DNA of 64,000 nucleotides, taken from assembly GCF_000327385.1 (NCBI RefSeq), contig NW_008707425.1, positions 2,627,025 to 2,691,024 on the forward strand, written 5' to 3'. The notes beneath the pieces are model-generated. The model saw nothing but the letters and a program-made list of their open reading frames with translations, did no database searches and had not been told where the DNA came from. Positions 20,519 to 31,911 of this stretch are shown in pieces (position 1 is the stretch's first letter; each line of letters starts with the position of its first letter). Source of the DNA: Lottia gigantea (lineage: Eukaryota; Mollusca; Gastropoda; Lottiidae). A program made the position numbers and the translations under genes.

Positions 20519-21012
20519 CCTAAACCAGTGCTGCTAGCATCAGTCCTTAAAATAAACACTTTATTGAAGTCTGGCAACCTCAAAATTGGAAAAGACGACA
20601 CTGCTCGTTTTAAAGACAAAAAAGCCTTTTCCTGTGCCTCTCCCCATTCAAGTTTGTTAGACATCCCTTTCCGTGTAAGGTCTGTTAACGGACCAGCAAT
20701 TGCCGAAAAATTAGGAACGAATTTCCGGTAATAACCAACCAAACCTAAAAATGACTGTAGCTGTTCTTTATTTTCTGGTGCAACCGCATTAATGATGTCA
20801 GAAATCTTATTATCCATTGGTTGAACACAATTACGACCCACTTTATGACCCAGAAAAGTCAAAGAACTAAAGCCTATAAAACATATAGACGGCCTTGCTA
20901 CCATATTAGCCTCTTGTAATCGTTTAAACAACAAAGACAATACCTTCACATGTTGCTCCCAGGTTTCAGAAAACACCAGAATATCATCCGAATAATTATC
21001 AGTTTCATCCAA
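20519..21012 (-). pseudogene. Ty3/gypsy reverse transcriptase part (fossil)
   Basis: Minus-strand frame with SDDILVFSETWEQHVKVL (the DD box), LTFLGHKVG and LQSFLGLVGYYRKFVPNF, and the start of RNase H (ILRTDASSTGLG). It is a typical Ty3/gypsy RT thumb/RNase H start. PLE copy B interrupts the element at 20518 and PLE copy C abuts it at about 21015. Broken. Confidence 0.88.
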
Positions 21013-21408
21013 TCCAAACCATCAAACTAACCGCAAACGTGAGTGACAAAAGCATAGACTTTTTCGATACCACAGTCTTTAAGGGAGATTCCATAGCAGA
21101 CACAAATAAACTGGATATTAAAGTGTATTTCAAAGAAACTGATACTCATCAACTCCTACACAAGAGCTCCTTTCACCCAAAACATACCTTTTCTGGTATA
21201 TATTAAGTCACAAGTTTTACGATTTCATCGAATTTGTACAAGATCTTCTGATTTCAACCAAGCCTGTACGATTGTTTTCTCAAAACTGAAAGAGCGTGGG
21301 TACTCTAAACGATTTTTACGAAACATAAAAAATTCCACCTTAGCACAGATAGCAGCTAAAAACAGACTTTATGCCGAAGTACCTCCAGGTTTAAGAAGTG
21401 CTCCATGT

Positions 21409-22149
21409 TTGTCCAGTAGATGCAAAACATGTCCCTTTATATCAGAAACTCATTATTTTGTAAGCAACTCTACGAATAAAAGGTACCCGATCCAGGAACA
21501 TCTAACATGTGAACATTCGAATGTAATATATTTAATTTCATGCAAGAAATGCCCCAAACAATATGTAGGAGAAACTAAGAATAATTTACGAACTCGCTTT
21601 AATGCTCATAGGTCAGACATCAAATTAAAGAAAGACAAGCCTGTTTCTAATCATTTCAACCTCGACGACCATTCAATAGACGATCTCACCCTAATCCCAA
21701 TTGAGCGTATAGAAATTGACTTGCCCGAAGATGAAACTACCAAATTCCGTCAATCTAGGGAGGCCCATGGATTGAGACATTNNNNNNNNNNNNNNNNNNN
21801 NNNNNNNNNNNNNNNNNNNNNNNNNNNNNNNATTGAGCGTATAGAAATTGACTTGCCCGAAGATGAAACTACCAAATTCCGTCAATCTAGGGAGGCCCAT
21901 TGGATTGAGACATTGAATACAGCAAGACCTATAGGACTAAATATTCATCATAATGTAGGCATAGCACCCTTTGTTGTCCCGTTTAATACAACCAGCAATC
22001 GAGCAAGCAAGATAGTTCATGCCCACTATAAGAGCCTTCAAGAGAAATTCCCCCATGTCTATAAGCAGAAAATGATAGTTGCATATTCAAAAAATAAGAA
22101 CTTAAATGATAATATTGTTCATAGTAAACTAAAAACAATCAGTACATAA
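21409..22149 (+). CDS. PLE Cys-rich/GIY-YIG part, spanning the gap
   Basis: The frame runs through SSRCKTCPFI, the YVGETKNNLRTRFNAHRSD nuclease motif and the family tail, but it crosses the N run. The stretch IERIEIDLPEDETTKFRQSR appears on both sides of the gap, so the protein as read is an artefact of scaffolding. The real gene piece is that of copy D. Confidence 0.7.
   Translation: MSSRCKTCPFISETHYFVSNSTNKRYPIQEHLTCEHSNVIYLISCKKCPKQYVGETKNNLRTRFNAHRSDIKLKKDKPVSNHFNLDDHSIDDLTLIPIERIEIDLPEDETTKFRQSREAHGLRHXXXXXXXXXXXXXXXXXIERIEIDLPEDETTKFRQSREAHWIETLNTARPIGLNIHHNVGIAPFVVPFNTTSNRASKIVHAHYKSLQEKFPHVYKQKMIVAYSKNKNLNDNIVHSKLKTIST
21782..21831. other. Assembly gap (50 N)
   Basis: Fifty N. About 70 bases just before the gap (about 21700-21780) repeat just after it (21832-21907), which suggests two overlapping contig ends were joined without merging. 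Confidence 0.95.
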
Positions 22150-22318
22150 CAGATACTATACTTCTCGCCCATTGGGCGAGTTATTTTTTCTAATTTCAGA
22201 TCAGAATAAGAACAGAAGAAAACCCAATATCAAGACCCTTAATCCTGATTTCTAAATAAAGTGTCTGCTCCACCCTAGGCCTGTACATTTGGGAGAATCA
22301 AACCCTCCCTTCCCCGAA

Positions 22319-23203
22319 ATCAAAGAAACTGATACTCATCAACTCCTACACAAGAGCTCCTTTCACCCAAAACATACCTTTTCTGGTATAATTAAGTCAC
22401 AAGTTTTACGATTTCATCGAATTTGTACAAGATCTTCTGATTTCAACCAAGCCTGTACGATTGTTTTCTCAAAACTGAAAGAGCGTGGGTACTCTAAACG
22501 ATTTTTACGAAACATAAAAAATTCCACCTTAGCACAGATAGCAGCTAAAAACAGACTTTATGCCGAAGTACCTCCAGGTTTAAGAAGTGCTCCATGTTTG
22601 TCCAGTAGATGCAAAACATGTCCCTTTATATCAGAAACTCATTATTTTGTAAGCAACTCTACGAATAAAAGGTACCCGATCCAGGAACATCTAACATGTG
22701 AACATTCGAATGTAATATATTTAATTTCATGCAAGAAATGCCCCAAACAATATGTAGGAGAAACTAAGAATAATTTACGAACTCGCTTTAATGCTCATAG
22801 GTCAGACATCAAATTAAAGAAAGACAAGCCTGTTTCTAATCATTTCAACCTCGACGACCATTCAATAGATCTCACCCTAATCCCAATTGAGCGTATAGAA
22901 ATTGACTTGCCCGAAGATGAAACTACCAAATTCCGTCAATCTAGGGAGGCCCATTGGATTGAGACATTGAATACAGCGGGACCTATAGGACTAAATATTC
23001 ATCATAATGTAGGCATAGCACCCTTTGTTGTCCCGTTTAATACAACCAGCAATCGAGCAAGCAAGATAGTTCATGCCCACTATAAGAGCCTTCAAGAGAA
23101 ATTCCCCCATGTCTATAAGCAGAAAATGATAGTTGCATATTCAAAAAATAAGAACTTAAATGATAATATTGTTCATAGTAAACTAAAAACAATCAGTACA
23201 TAA
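22319..23203 (+). CDS. PLE RT end, Cys-rich motif and GIY-YIG endonuclease (partial)
   Basis: An uninterrupted frame of about 295 codons to TAA at 23201-23203. From the N side: KETDTHQLLHKSSFHPKHTF, the LRFHRICTRSSDFNQ region, CLSSRCKTCPF, NVIYLISCKKCPKQYVGET, LRTRFNAHRSD (catalytic Arg and His present), and the tail ending SKLKTIST. It lacks the RT core. An ATG at 22289 belongs to copy C's 3' UTR and is not a real start. Confidence 0.88.
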   Translation: MKETDTHQLLHKSSFHPKHTFSGIIKSQVLRFHRICTRSSDFNQACTIVFSKLKERGYSKRFLRNIKNSTLAQIAAKNRLYAEVPPGLRSAPCLSSRCKTCPFISETHYFVSNSTNKRYPIQEHLTCEHSNVIYLISCKKCPKQYVGETKNNLRTRFNAHRSDIKLKKDKPVSNHFNLDDHSIDLTLIPIERIEIDLPEDETTKFRQSREAHWIETLNTAGPIGLNIHHNVGIAPFVVPFNTTSNRASKIVHAHYKSLQEKFPHVYKQKMIVAYSKNKNLNDNIVHSKLKTIST

Positions 23204-23373
23204 CAGATACTATACTTCTCGCCCATCGGGCGAGTTATTTTTTCTAATTTCAGATCAGAATAAGAACAGAAGAAAACCCAATATCAAGACCCTTAATCCT
23301 AATTTCTAAATAAAGTGTCTGCTCCACCCTAGGCCTGTACATTTGGGAGAATCAAACCCTCCCTTCCCCGAAA
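22320..23373 (+). mobile_element. PLE copy D, tandem to copy C
   Basis: Starts directly after the CCCCGAAA of copy C with 'tcaaagaaactgatactcatc' (RT end) and terminates CCCCGAAA at 23373, where it abuts a Polinton capsid-gene piece. It includes the 3' UTR hairpin (about 23219-23235). The head-to-tail C-D pair resembles the tandem arrangements typical of PLE insertions. Confidence 0.93.
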
Positions 23374-23767
23374 TCTAGCTAAATCGGCATCATTTGCAAG
23401 ATTTCTTACCGGTTCTTTTAAAACACTTCCATCGCCAACATCGGGTATCCAACCTGAGATTGAATCGAAATCTTTAGGATATAAAACTGTTTTCAACATT
23501 GTTTCCAATGCCCCAGGATGTTTAATTGTTTCTATCGGATTTGAACCAGCTTCCAAAACCATCTCGCTAAATAAAGATGGAAAGAATTGTTTTCTAACGT
23601 TGTATTTGTTTGTGGTACACGATTTTCATTGGGAGTTCCATCTTTAATTTGGAAATCACATCTGAAATAAGCATCGGAAAGAAGCAATCAATTCGATAAT
23701 GAATTTATTTCGAAGGTAATTTTACCACCGTATTTCAATTGGGAACCAACAGTCGGTGAGATGATAA
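23374..23767 (-). pseudogene. Polinton major capsid gene piece (fossil)
   Basis: Nearly identical, in inverse orientation, to 39009-39402, the first part of the capsid gene of the Polinton at 38481. Recognisable stretches include MVLEAGSNPIETIKHPGALE and SISGWIPDVGDGSVLKEP. The junction with the PLE 3' end is at the same base as in the other copy. Broken. Confidence 0.85.
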
Positions 23768-23905
23768 TATTTTTTCTAATTTCAGATCACAATAAGAACA
23801 GAAGAAAACCCAATATCAAGACCCTTAATCCTAATTTCTAAATAAAGTGTCTGCTCCACCCTAGGCCTGTACATTTGGGAGAATCAAACCCTCCCTTCCC
23901 CGAAA
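23768..23905 (+). mobile_element. PLE copy E, 3' tail only
   Basis: 138 bp of the family 3' UTR, from 'ttttttctaatttcagatc' to CCCCGAAA. It includes the AATAAA and lacks the first hairpin and all coding sequence. Confidence 0.88.
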
Positions 23906-23924
23906 TTAAATAGTAATCATGGAA

Positions 23925-24143
23925 CAATGATAAAGTTACATTATAATTACCGATAAACCATAGTATAGTAAGTCTTAAGTAGGTCAGACCGCCGTTCGTC
24001 ACGTCTGAACAACACTACCAACAACCATTCACAACTCAATTCACGTGCATACTTAGTCTTAAGTTTTATATCTGTTTAAATTATGAAAATGAAAAATTAA
24101 ATTGACATAACAGGTTTAGCTCAAATTTTATGCAACATAAACA
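23925..24143 (-). mobile_element. Ty3/gypsy LTR piece (fossil)
   Basis: Shares 'aggtcagaccgccgttcgtcacgtct' and 'acgtgcatacttag' with the LTR at 16950-17392. On the minus strand the purine tract GAGGGGGAA precedes TGTTTATGTTGC at 24143. Confidence 0.5.
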
Positions 24144-24793
24144 TTCCCCCTCTATATCATTGTACATGAATCAAGTTGAAATATACAACTAAATTTCTAA
24201 TCCAGCATTTTCGAGATGTGTATGCTTAAAGGGGCATTCCGCTTTTTTGTAGGTCCAAAATATTTTTTGCTCCTATTTGTGAAAATTGTACACCAAAATC
24301 TAGAGAAATGTGTTTTATAGAATGTCTAATAGCATTTAATTTCTACTAATTACATTATTCTGAAAACAATGATTAAAACTCTTCTTACTAAACTTATATA
24401 ATGTAAAATAACTAATGGTAATATATTAAACAGATTGTACAAACTCTGACATTTGTCAACATAAATGGCTATTATGGCAAAATATACCCATCCCAGGCAA
24501 AACCCAGATACATTGAAAACACATACCTGTAACTTGTTGAAGGTAGCAAAATACTAAATATGAAAGGTAGGTATTCCATAAATCACCAAAAAAGAAACTA
24601 AATTGATGTATAGATCAATCTGAGGTATTGATTTCTAGGAAACTATAATGTGACTGAGCAGGACGAGTTTGGATGTTTCGAAGGGATAAGAAATTGACCC
24701 CAAGGACCTCTACATTGACCAACCAGAAGCTAAGTAAGAAACTGAGACATAGTTAGTGAAATGGCAGTAGCAACAGTAATTAGTTTTGCTACA
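24144..24793 (-). mobile_element. Second Ty3/gypsy LTR region (fossil), approximate
   Basis: On the minus strand AAAAGGGGGAAGTA is followed at 24793 by TGTAGCAAAACTAATTACTG, a polypurine tract-LTR boundary downstream of the integrase at 25145-26400. The LTR's other end is not resolved. Within it, TTAAAGGGGCATTCCGC at 24226 resembles the end of the small element at 56878. Confidence 0.45.
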
Positions 24794-25144
24794 TACTTCC
24801 CCCTTTTAGGAAATGGCGTCTCGACATTTGATACAAAATAAAACATTTAATATCTTTAAAACTCAAATTCTTTCTTAAGAACCTTACTAATTGATTTACG
24901 ACTATCCAAAGGCAAAATTAGAGCTGGGACTGATGGTGAACAAGTCTTTTAATAACAGACTGTGACATAATATAATCCTGGTATCTGTTTGGTAACCGTC
25001 TGGCCCGAGCAGGGTTTTGAGGAGGTTGATCTTCAAGGACTTAGGTTGAAGAAGACACAATGCTATTGTCCGGATCTCCTTCTGGAGAGTTCATCATTGC
25101 GGGACTAGCTTGGGAATCGTGTACATAATTCCTTTCCACAATAA

Positions 25145-26400
25145 TCACTCCTCCTTCCTCTTCGCTCTCCTCGGCATCACGTAAATAAATGGAACGGGCG
25201 CTTTTCTCTTCCTGGGTTTAGGCTGCGGAGTCAATGGTCTATCTTGAGGAACATCAAACATTACAGAACCAATTGGAAGCAAATGGTCCCTAGGTAGAGT
25301 TCTATCCGTGCCATCAACATCTTCACTCTTAACGACTTTCACATCTATCAGCTACTTTCCCATTTATCAGCTATTTTATGTCTACCTTCTTTGATATGCA
25401 GCTGTTTAACCAATACTCTATCGGATACATCCAACACAGAATGTTCAGCTTTTTTATGATAACCCTTTTCTGCATGCTATGAGCTTTAGAAATTTCAACA
25501 GATAATAGTTGCTTAGCGTTTTCTAAAGACTCTTTTAAATGTGGCACTTACTGTAATTGTTTAACGACTCCTGATGATATAAATCATGCATGACATCCAC
25601 TGAGAGATGAGGCTTTCTACCGAATAGCAAGAATGGCGAATAACCAGTACTTTCATGTTTTGTAGAATTATAAGCACAGACTAAGGACGGAAGATGGGTT
25701 TTCGAGTCATTCTTTTTGTTTGGATCCAGAGTACCTAACATATTAAGAAGAATTCTGTTAAAACGTTCACAGGTTCCATTGCCACTTGGATGATACGGTG
25801 TTGTGCGTGACTTGTCCATACCTGATAATTGACAATGATCTTATTTTCAAAACTGTCTCCTATATCACTATGGATCCTACGAGGGAAACCATAATGAATA
25901 ATATATTGCTGATACAATGCCTTTGCAGTAGTTTCAGCTGTCATGTTTCGTGTAGCAATGGCTTGGGCATATCGGGTAAAATGGTCAGTATTCACAAGGA
26001 TGTAGCTAAAACCTCCTTGAGAGTCTTCAAGACCGAGGTAGTGAATACTTACCAATTCCGTTGGTTGCGTAGTTTTGATGTTCACAAGTGGTACTTTAGC
26101 ATTTGTATGTGTTTTTCTTAGTAGACACCTTTGACAGCTTTTGATATACTCGTCAACATTTGTTGACATCCTTGGCAAATAAACACGTTCTTTCAACAAG
26201 GACAATGTCCTTTCTATACCAAGGTGACCTATTGCGTCATGACAGTCTTTCAAAGCTGATTCCCTATCCAGAACTGGAAGTACGAACTGGAAGTTAGTTC
26301 CGTTGCTTGTGGACGTTCTTCGGTATAGTATATTCAGCTTTCAGCTATCATCTAGACCCCTTATGGTAAGGTTAACAAACTTAAAGTCTTGAGAAACAAT
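25145..26400 (-). pseudogene. Ty3/gypsy integrase region (fossil)
   Basis: Minus strand. The zinc-binding part is HDAIGHLGIERTLSLL ... SCQRCLLRKT, the catalytic core includes LVNTDHFTRYAQAIATRN and GFPRRIHSDIG, then [21 protein letters not shown] and a C-terminal part near 25145-25342 (DGTDRTLPRDHLLP). The order is right for the pol end of a Ty3/gypsy element. Its RT is not adjacent. Broken, with a few interruptions. Confidence 0.85.
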
Positions 26401-27976
26401 ATTTCATGCTGCACGCAAATTCTACAAGGAAAATAGCCTAGTACGTGTTAGTGACGACTTGAGTCCCTTAGCCAAGCAAGCCCAGAAAAACTTGACCCCA
26501 TTATGTAGTAAAGCATACGATGAAGGCCACCGAGTTAAGTCTTCAGTATGATAAGCTAATTATAGAGGGAATTTTAAACAAATATGTCCCGAAGATTAAT
26601 GATATTCAACGGGTAGACAAGAATGAGCACCAGCCAGTACTAGCATGATACTCAGGCCAAGACCCATTGTCAAGTGAACCATTAGCACAGTCTAAGGATA
26701 TTATCATGGAATGTGGAGGGTTTAAAAACCCGAATGAGCTCATCTTACTTTAATTTCCACAACTTCATCAAAGATTTCGACATTGTGTGTCTTCAAGAAA
26801 CTTTCCAAACATGTGGAAATCAATTCTCAGAATTTGTTAATAATTATGTGGGCTTTTACTCATTTCGTCAGAAAGGTGAGATATTTTCTAAAGCTTCAGG
26901 TAGTGTCATTGTTATGGTGAAGAATAATCCCCCCTTAATTGTTACAAGAATTTACCAGAACTGTGCAGATATGAAATGGTTGAAAATGGAATCATGCAGC
27001 AATGGTATGTCATTCATATTAGGCTGTGTTTACCTGTCCCCCTGAGGGATCCGTATTCTATATAGACAAAAACCATAAGAATGGCATTGATATTCTTGAG
27101 GAAGTCATCCTTAAAGCAAAAGTTGATTATGTAGGCTACAAATTAATTCTCGCTGGTGACTTTAATGCACTTACAGCTTCCAAACCGGATATCCTATATA
27201 GCGCAACCCATGTACCAAGTCTGGAATGTCTATTGCGACACAAATGTTCAAGGAATTGACTCTAGGGAAATTCCCTTTAGGAATAGTAAGGACATTTGCG
27301 ACAATGTATTTTGAAGATCCCTTGTTGATCTATGTGTAATGTTTAATCTGGTGATACTTAATGGAAGGTGCACAAAAGATAACAAGGGAGAATTCAGAGG
27401 GTCGTCTGTCATTGACTACATTATCTGCAATATTCAATATTTAAATACGCGAGATTTGTGTACATGACATTGACGTCACAAATTACTGTCCTGTTTCTTG
27501 TGAACTTAACAACTGTATGACAAACCATAACCAGATTTGTCCTCAACAGGAAGATAATTTTAATAAAACCATCAAATACAAATGGAAGGAATACCGAACA
27601 AATTCATATGTAAACATGGTATCTAGTGACCATATTGTGTTAGTAATAGTAATAATCGTGAAACTAAGTGGGGAATAGAACTAAATCTAATAGTAGAGGA
27701 TCGGGCTGGTTTTCGCAAAGGGTATTCTACAATTGCTAATATCCTTATTGTAGAAGTACAGAAATATTTGTTGAAGAAAGCCGAAAAGTTCTATTGCACA
27801 TTCATTGATTTTAGCAAAGCGTTCGATAGAGTCGATCGTAATAAACTTATCCATGTACTTTTGGAGAACGATATTCATAGACGCATGTTAAATATGTTAT
27901 ATATTTTTATGTATCTTTGAGAGCCAGAGTAAAATGCAAGAATTATCTATCAGAGGTATTCAGCTGCTGTAGTGGA
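26401..27976 (+). mobile_element. APE-type LINE, left part (split by PLE copy F)
   Basis: 26401-26640 encodes the C-terminus of an ORF1 (RKFYKENSLVRVSDDLSPLA ... AYDEGHRVK). ORF2 begins near 26704 with LSWNVEGLKTRMSS, then the endonuclease (FDIVCLQETF, FILGCVYLSP, LILAGDFNAL), a decayed linker, and RT near 27700-27976 (AGFRKGYSTIANIL, FIDFSKAFDRVDRNKL). PLE copy F cuts in at SCCSG|. The right part resumes at 29142. Confidence 0.85.
26704..27259 (+). pseudogene. LINE apurinic/apyrimidinic-type endonuclease domain
   Basis: The N-terminal endonuclease of ORF2, which nicks target DNA to prime reverse transcription. Seen: WNVEGL (metal-binding Asn), CLQET (Glu), CVYLSP and LAGDFNAL (Asp/Asn). The frame changes once near 27040, so the gene is not functional as it stands. 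Two overlapping open stretches of 110 and 77 codons cover it. Confidence 0.82.
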
Positions 27977-29141
27977 TTTCGGGGAAGGGAGGGTTTGATT
28001 CTCCCAAATGTACAGGCCTAGGATGGAACAGACACTTTATTTAGAAATTAGGATTAAGGGTCTTGATATTGGGTTTTCTTCTGTTCTGATTCTGATCTGA
28101 AATTAGAAAAAATAACGAGAAGTATAGTATCTGTTATGTACTGATTGTTTTTAGTTTACTATAAACAATATTATCATTTAATTTCTTATTTTTTGAATAT
28201 GCAACTATCATTTTCTGCTTACAGACATTAGGGAATTTCTCTTGAAGGCTCTTGTAGTGGGCATGAACTATCTTGCTTGCTCGATTTCTGGTTATATTGA
28301 ACGGGACAACAAAGGGTGCTATGCCAACATTATGGTGAATATTTAGTCCTATAGGTCTTGCTGTATTCAATGTCTCAATCCAATTGGCTTCCCAAGATTG
28401 ACAGAATTTGGTAGTTTCATCTTCGGGCAAGTAAATTTCTATGCGCTCAATTGGGATTAGGGTGAGATTGTTTATTGAATGGTCGTCGAGGTTGAAATGA
28501 TTAGAAACATGCCTGTCTTTCCTTAATTTGATATCCGACCTATGAGCATTAAAATGAGTTCGTAAATTTTTCTTAGTTTCTCCTACATATTGTTTGGGTC
28601 ATTTCTTGCATGAAATTAAATATATATAATTCGAATATTACACTATACACTTAAATATCCAGTATATTTGTTTCTGCCATGGAATCTCCCTTAAAGACAG
28701 TGGTATCGAGAAAGTCTATGCTTTTGTCACTCACGTTTGCGGTTAGTTTGATGGAAGGATGGAATTTCAAAGAATTCCCAAAACTGTTCGATAGAATAAG
28801 TCCAAGCCATAAAATTGTCATCCTAAAAGCGTCCGTAAAAAGTGGGTCAAATGGACAGAGGGGCAACACCTCACGTTCCCATTCTGCCATGAAAAGGTTT
28901 GCGTTCGAAGGGGCGAATCGTTTGCCCATAGCTGTCTCGGAAGTTTGTAAATATGTTTTACCATTAAATGTGAAATCGTTTCGACTAAGACAAATCTCTA
29001 AAAGCTGTAGAATTGCATCGTCGGGTCTGTTTGGATCTTAAAAGTCGATTTCTATGCGGTCAATTGAGATTAGGGTGAGATCGTCTATTGAATTAAAACG
29101 AGTTCGTAAATTATTCTTAGTTTCTCCTACATATTGTTTGG
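27977..29141 (-). mobile_element. PLE copy F, rearranged, inserted in a LINE
   Basis: Read right to left it ends with CCCCGAAA at 27977. Parts: 3' UTR without the first hairpin, the GIY-YIG tail and nuclease (28134-about 28630), an RT middle piece around motifs B-C (28651-29040; MGKRFAPSNANLFMAEWERE), and at 29041-29141 a second copy of part of the nuclease region. The order is therefore scrambled. It interrupts the LINE exactly after SCCSG. Confidence 0.85.
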
Positions 29142-29430
29142 ATCTGATGGACAAGGAATATTCTTAGATCAAAGTGTTAAGGATATTTTCCTAATATTAT
29201 TTGCAGATTATTTATGTCTATTAGCAGACACTATAGGCCAACTAACACGCCAAGATGAACTTGCATTGTGCTGCGATAAATATGATATGTCATTTTATAC
29301 TCTAGGTTTTGGAGCTGTGTGGGAAAATCAAGGAGTATGTAATGCAAAATTATTCTTATCAGAACTAAAACAAAGACTCAAAGATTTTAATTTGCAAACA
29401 CTTGTACTCATAACAAGGGAAAAGCTGTAG
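29142..29430 (+). mobile_element. APE-type LINE, right part
   Basis: Resumes the RT of the LINE at 26401-27976: GQGIFLDQSVKDIFLILFAD (the YADD-type box, here FADY), LCLLADTIGQLTRQ and, after an internal loss, CNAKLFLSELKQRLKDFNLQ from the C-terminal region. Confidence 0.78.
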
Positions 29431-29491
29431 TAGTAGAAGATTTAACAGGACGCTTGAATCAAAACTGTTCACAGAACTAAAGTCTCAAAAA

Positions 29492-29863
29492 TCATACGAT
29501 CATGATCCCAAACCTACTACCATTATTCTTCATGTAGGCCTCAACAACCGTGATCAGCTACCAAAGACCTCCTTTAACCAAGCCCAGAAATTAATCGCCA
29601 CAGCCAACAAAACCTTCCCAAACTCCAAGATCCTCTTCACATGTATACCCATTTCAAATAAAATCTCGAAGAAAGCACAACAGAACCTCAGCACTCTCAA
29701 CAACATGATGATGGAGTCCAGTATCAACAGCGCAACAATCTTACCACCCTACGAAGAAGAATTCGAACCAGTTGATAATCTTCATTGGTCTCCAGAAACA
29801 GCAAACAGCATTTATTTGTTTTGGATACACCAGCTTCAAGCATCGAGTAGGTCTTTTAACTAA
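29492..29863 (+). CDS. PLE ORF1 C-terminal half (SGNH-like), complete end
   Basis: 123 codons to TAA 29861-29863. It keeps SGNH block III (LHVGLNNRDQ) and block V (VDNLHWSPETA), then a family C-terminus NSIYLFWIHQLQASSRSFN that copy B has lost. The stop is preceded by TCT TTT AAC, a variant of the TTTAAAC heptamer seen in B and H. Confidence 0.72.
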   Translation, partial: SYDHDPKPTTIILHVGLNNRDQLPKTSFNQAQKLIATANKTFPNSKILFTCIPISNKISKKAQQNLSTLNNMMMESSINSATILPPYEEEFEPVDNLHWSPETANSIYLFWIHQLQASSRSFN

Positions 29864-31911
29864 TTACTGGGGATAAAAATACTGAGAGGCCACCGCTAGG
29901 CCAAACTGTAGTTAACTCGAGCCGTAAAATTCTCACACCCCTTCAGCATTCAATCTTAGACCGTGGACTTAAATTTACTCCCACACCAAAGATAGCTAAC
30001 TTGAATTATCTCCGACCATCCATTGAACGATTTCAACGAAATCTTAGCTGCACATATTTTTTTCGAAACCACCCCCCACTTGGTGCTAGAACAATGTTCA
30101 TTCCTAAATCCACGTGGACACCCCCTCAGGCCGCCATCCATCCTGAAATATTGAAAGCATTTGCGAGTATGAATAGCCAAACAGTGAACCTTTCCATAAC
30201 ACACGAAAATCCTAATCTTACACGAGTGGAACGTGAAGCGTTAAACTTACTTAAGAAAGACGATAGCATTGTTATTAAAAAGAGTGACAAAGGTTCATGT
30301 TGTGTCATTCTGAATAGGGAGGATTACGTTTCAGAAGCAGAGAATCAACTGAATAATCCTAAACATTATGCCATTTTACCGAAACCAATTTTCAAAGAAA
30401 CTGCTAACATGATTAACAATATTCTTGCCGATTTAGTCAAAACTAGTTATCTCAAACAGAAACAATATGACTATCTGTCTGCCAAACCTGATTGTCGCGA
30501 GAGACATTTGTACACTTTGCCTAAAATCCATAAGAATCCAACCAAGGAGTGGTTTATCTCGAATAAAATCCCTAAAGGCCGCCCGATTATATCTGACTGT
30601 GGTAGTGAGTCATATGCAGTGTCAAAATACATTGATCATTTCTTACTACCTCTAGCATGTCATCATCGCGCCTACCTTAAAAACACAACCGATTTTGTCA
30701 ATAAAATAAAAAATCTTCGAGTTCCCTCTAATGCTTTTTAATTTCTATCGACGTTTCTTCTATGTATACCAATATCGATAACACTACTGGTTTAACGGCA
30801 GTTCGTAAAGCTTTTTATAGAAACCCAGATCCAAACAGACCCGACGATGCAATTCTACAGCTTTTAGAGATTTGTCTTAGTCGAAACGATTTCACATTTA
30901 ATGGTAAAACATATTTATAAACTTCAGGGACAGCAATGGGCAAACGATTCGCCCCTTCGTACGCAAACCTTTTCATGGCAGAGTGGGAACGTGAGGTGTT
31001 GCCCCTCTGTCCATTTGACCCACTTTTTTACGGGCGCTTTTTGGATGACATTTTTATGGTTTGGACTTATTCTATCGAACAGTTTTGGGAATTCTATCAA
31101 ACTAACCGCAAACGTGAGTGACAAAAGCATAGACTTTCTCGATACCACAGTCTTTAAGGGAGATTCCATAGCAGAAACAAATAAACTGGATATTAAAGTG
31201 TATTTCAAAGAAACTGATACCCATCAACTCTTGCACAAGAGCTCCTTTCACCCAAAACATACCTTTTCTGGTATAATTAAGTCACAAGTTTTACGATTTC
31301 ATCGAATTTGTACAAGATCTTCTGATTTCAACCAAGCCTGTTCGATTGTTTTCTCAAAACTGAAAGAGCGTGGGTACTCTAAACGATTTTTACGAAACAT
31401 AAAAAATTCCACCTTAGCACAGATAGCAGCTAAAAACAGACTTTATGCCGAAGTACCTCCAGGTTTAAGAAGTGCTCCATGTTTGTCCAGTAGATGCAAA
31501 ACATGTCCCTTTATATCAGAAACTCATTATTTTGTAAGCAACTCTACGATTAAAAGGTACCTGATCCAGGAACATCTAACATGTGAACATTCGAATGTAA
31601 TATATTTAATTTCATGCAAGAAATGCCCCAAACAATATGTAGGAGAAACTAAGAATAACCCAGACATCAAATTAAAGAAAGACGAGCCTGTTTCTAATCA
31701 TTTCAACCTCGACGACCATTCAATAGACGATCTCGCCCTAATCCCAATTGAGCGTATAGAAATTGACTTGCCCGAAGATGAAACTACCAAATTCCGTCAA
31801 TCTAGGGAAGCCCATTGGATTGAGACATTGAATACAGCGAGACCTATAGGACTAAATATTCACCCTTTGTTGTCCCGTTTAATACAACCAGCAATCGAGC
31901 AAGCAAGATAG
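29863..31911 (+). pseudogene. PLE reverse transcriptase/GIY-YIG gene, broken
   Basis: Same gene as in copy B, and it retains the TRVERE segment after NLSITHE. Open parts run to 30741 (through PKGRPIISDCGSESYAV) and from about 30901 to 31911 (SIDFLDTTVF, CLSSRCKTCPF, YVGETK). Motif A lies in a different frame because of a one-base loss near 30735, and the nuclease part has a deletion after GETKNN. Nonfunctional. Confidence 0.88.

Larger units (their letters stand above)
21020..22319 (+). mobile_element. PLE copy C, 5'-truncated, with an assembly gap inside
   Basis: Starts within the RT ('atcaaactaaccgcaaacg') and ends CCCCGAAA at 22319. It encodes the RT end, Cys-rich motif and GIY-YIG part. 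A run of 50 N lies at 21782-21831, and the bases on its two sides repeat each other. It is followed head-to-tail by copy D with no spacer. Confidence 0.9.

Noticed and set aside
21691-21900. Minus-strand open frame across the N run
   Set aside because: Antisense to the PLE and read through 50 N.
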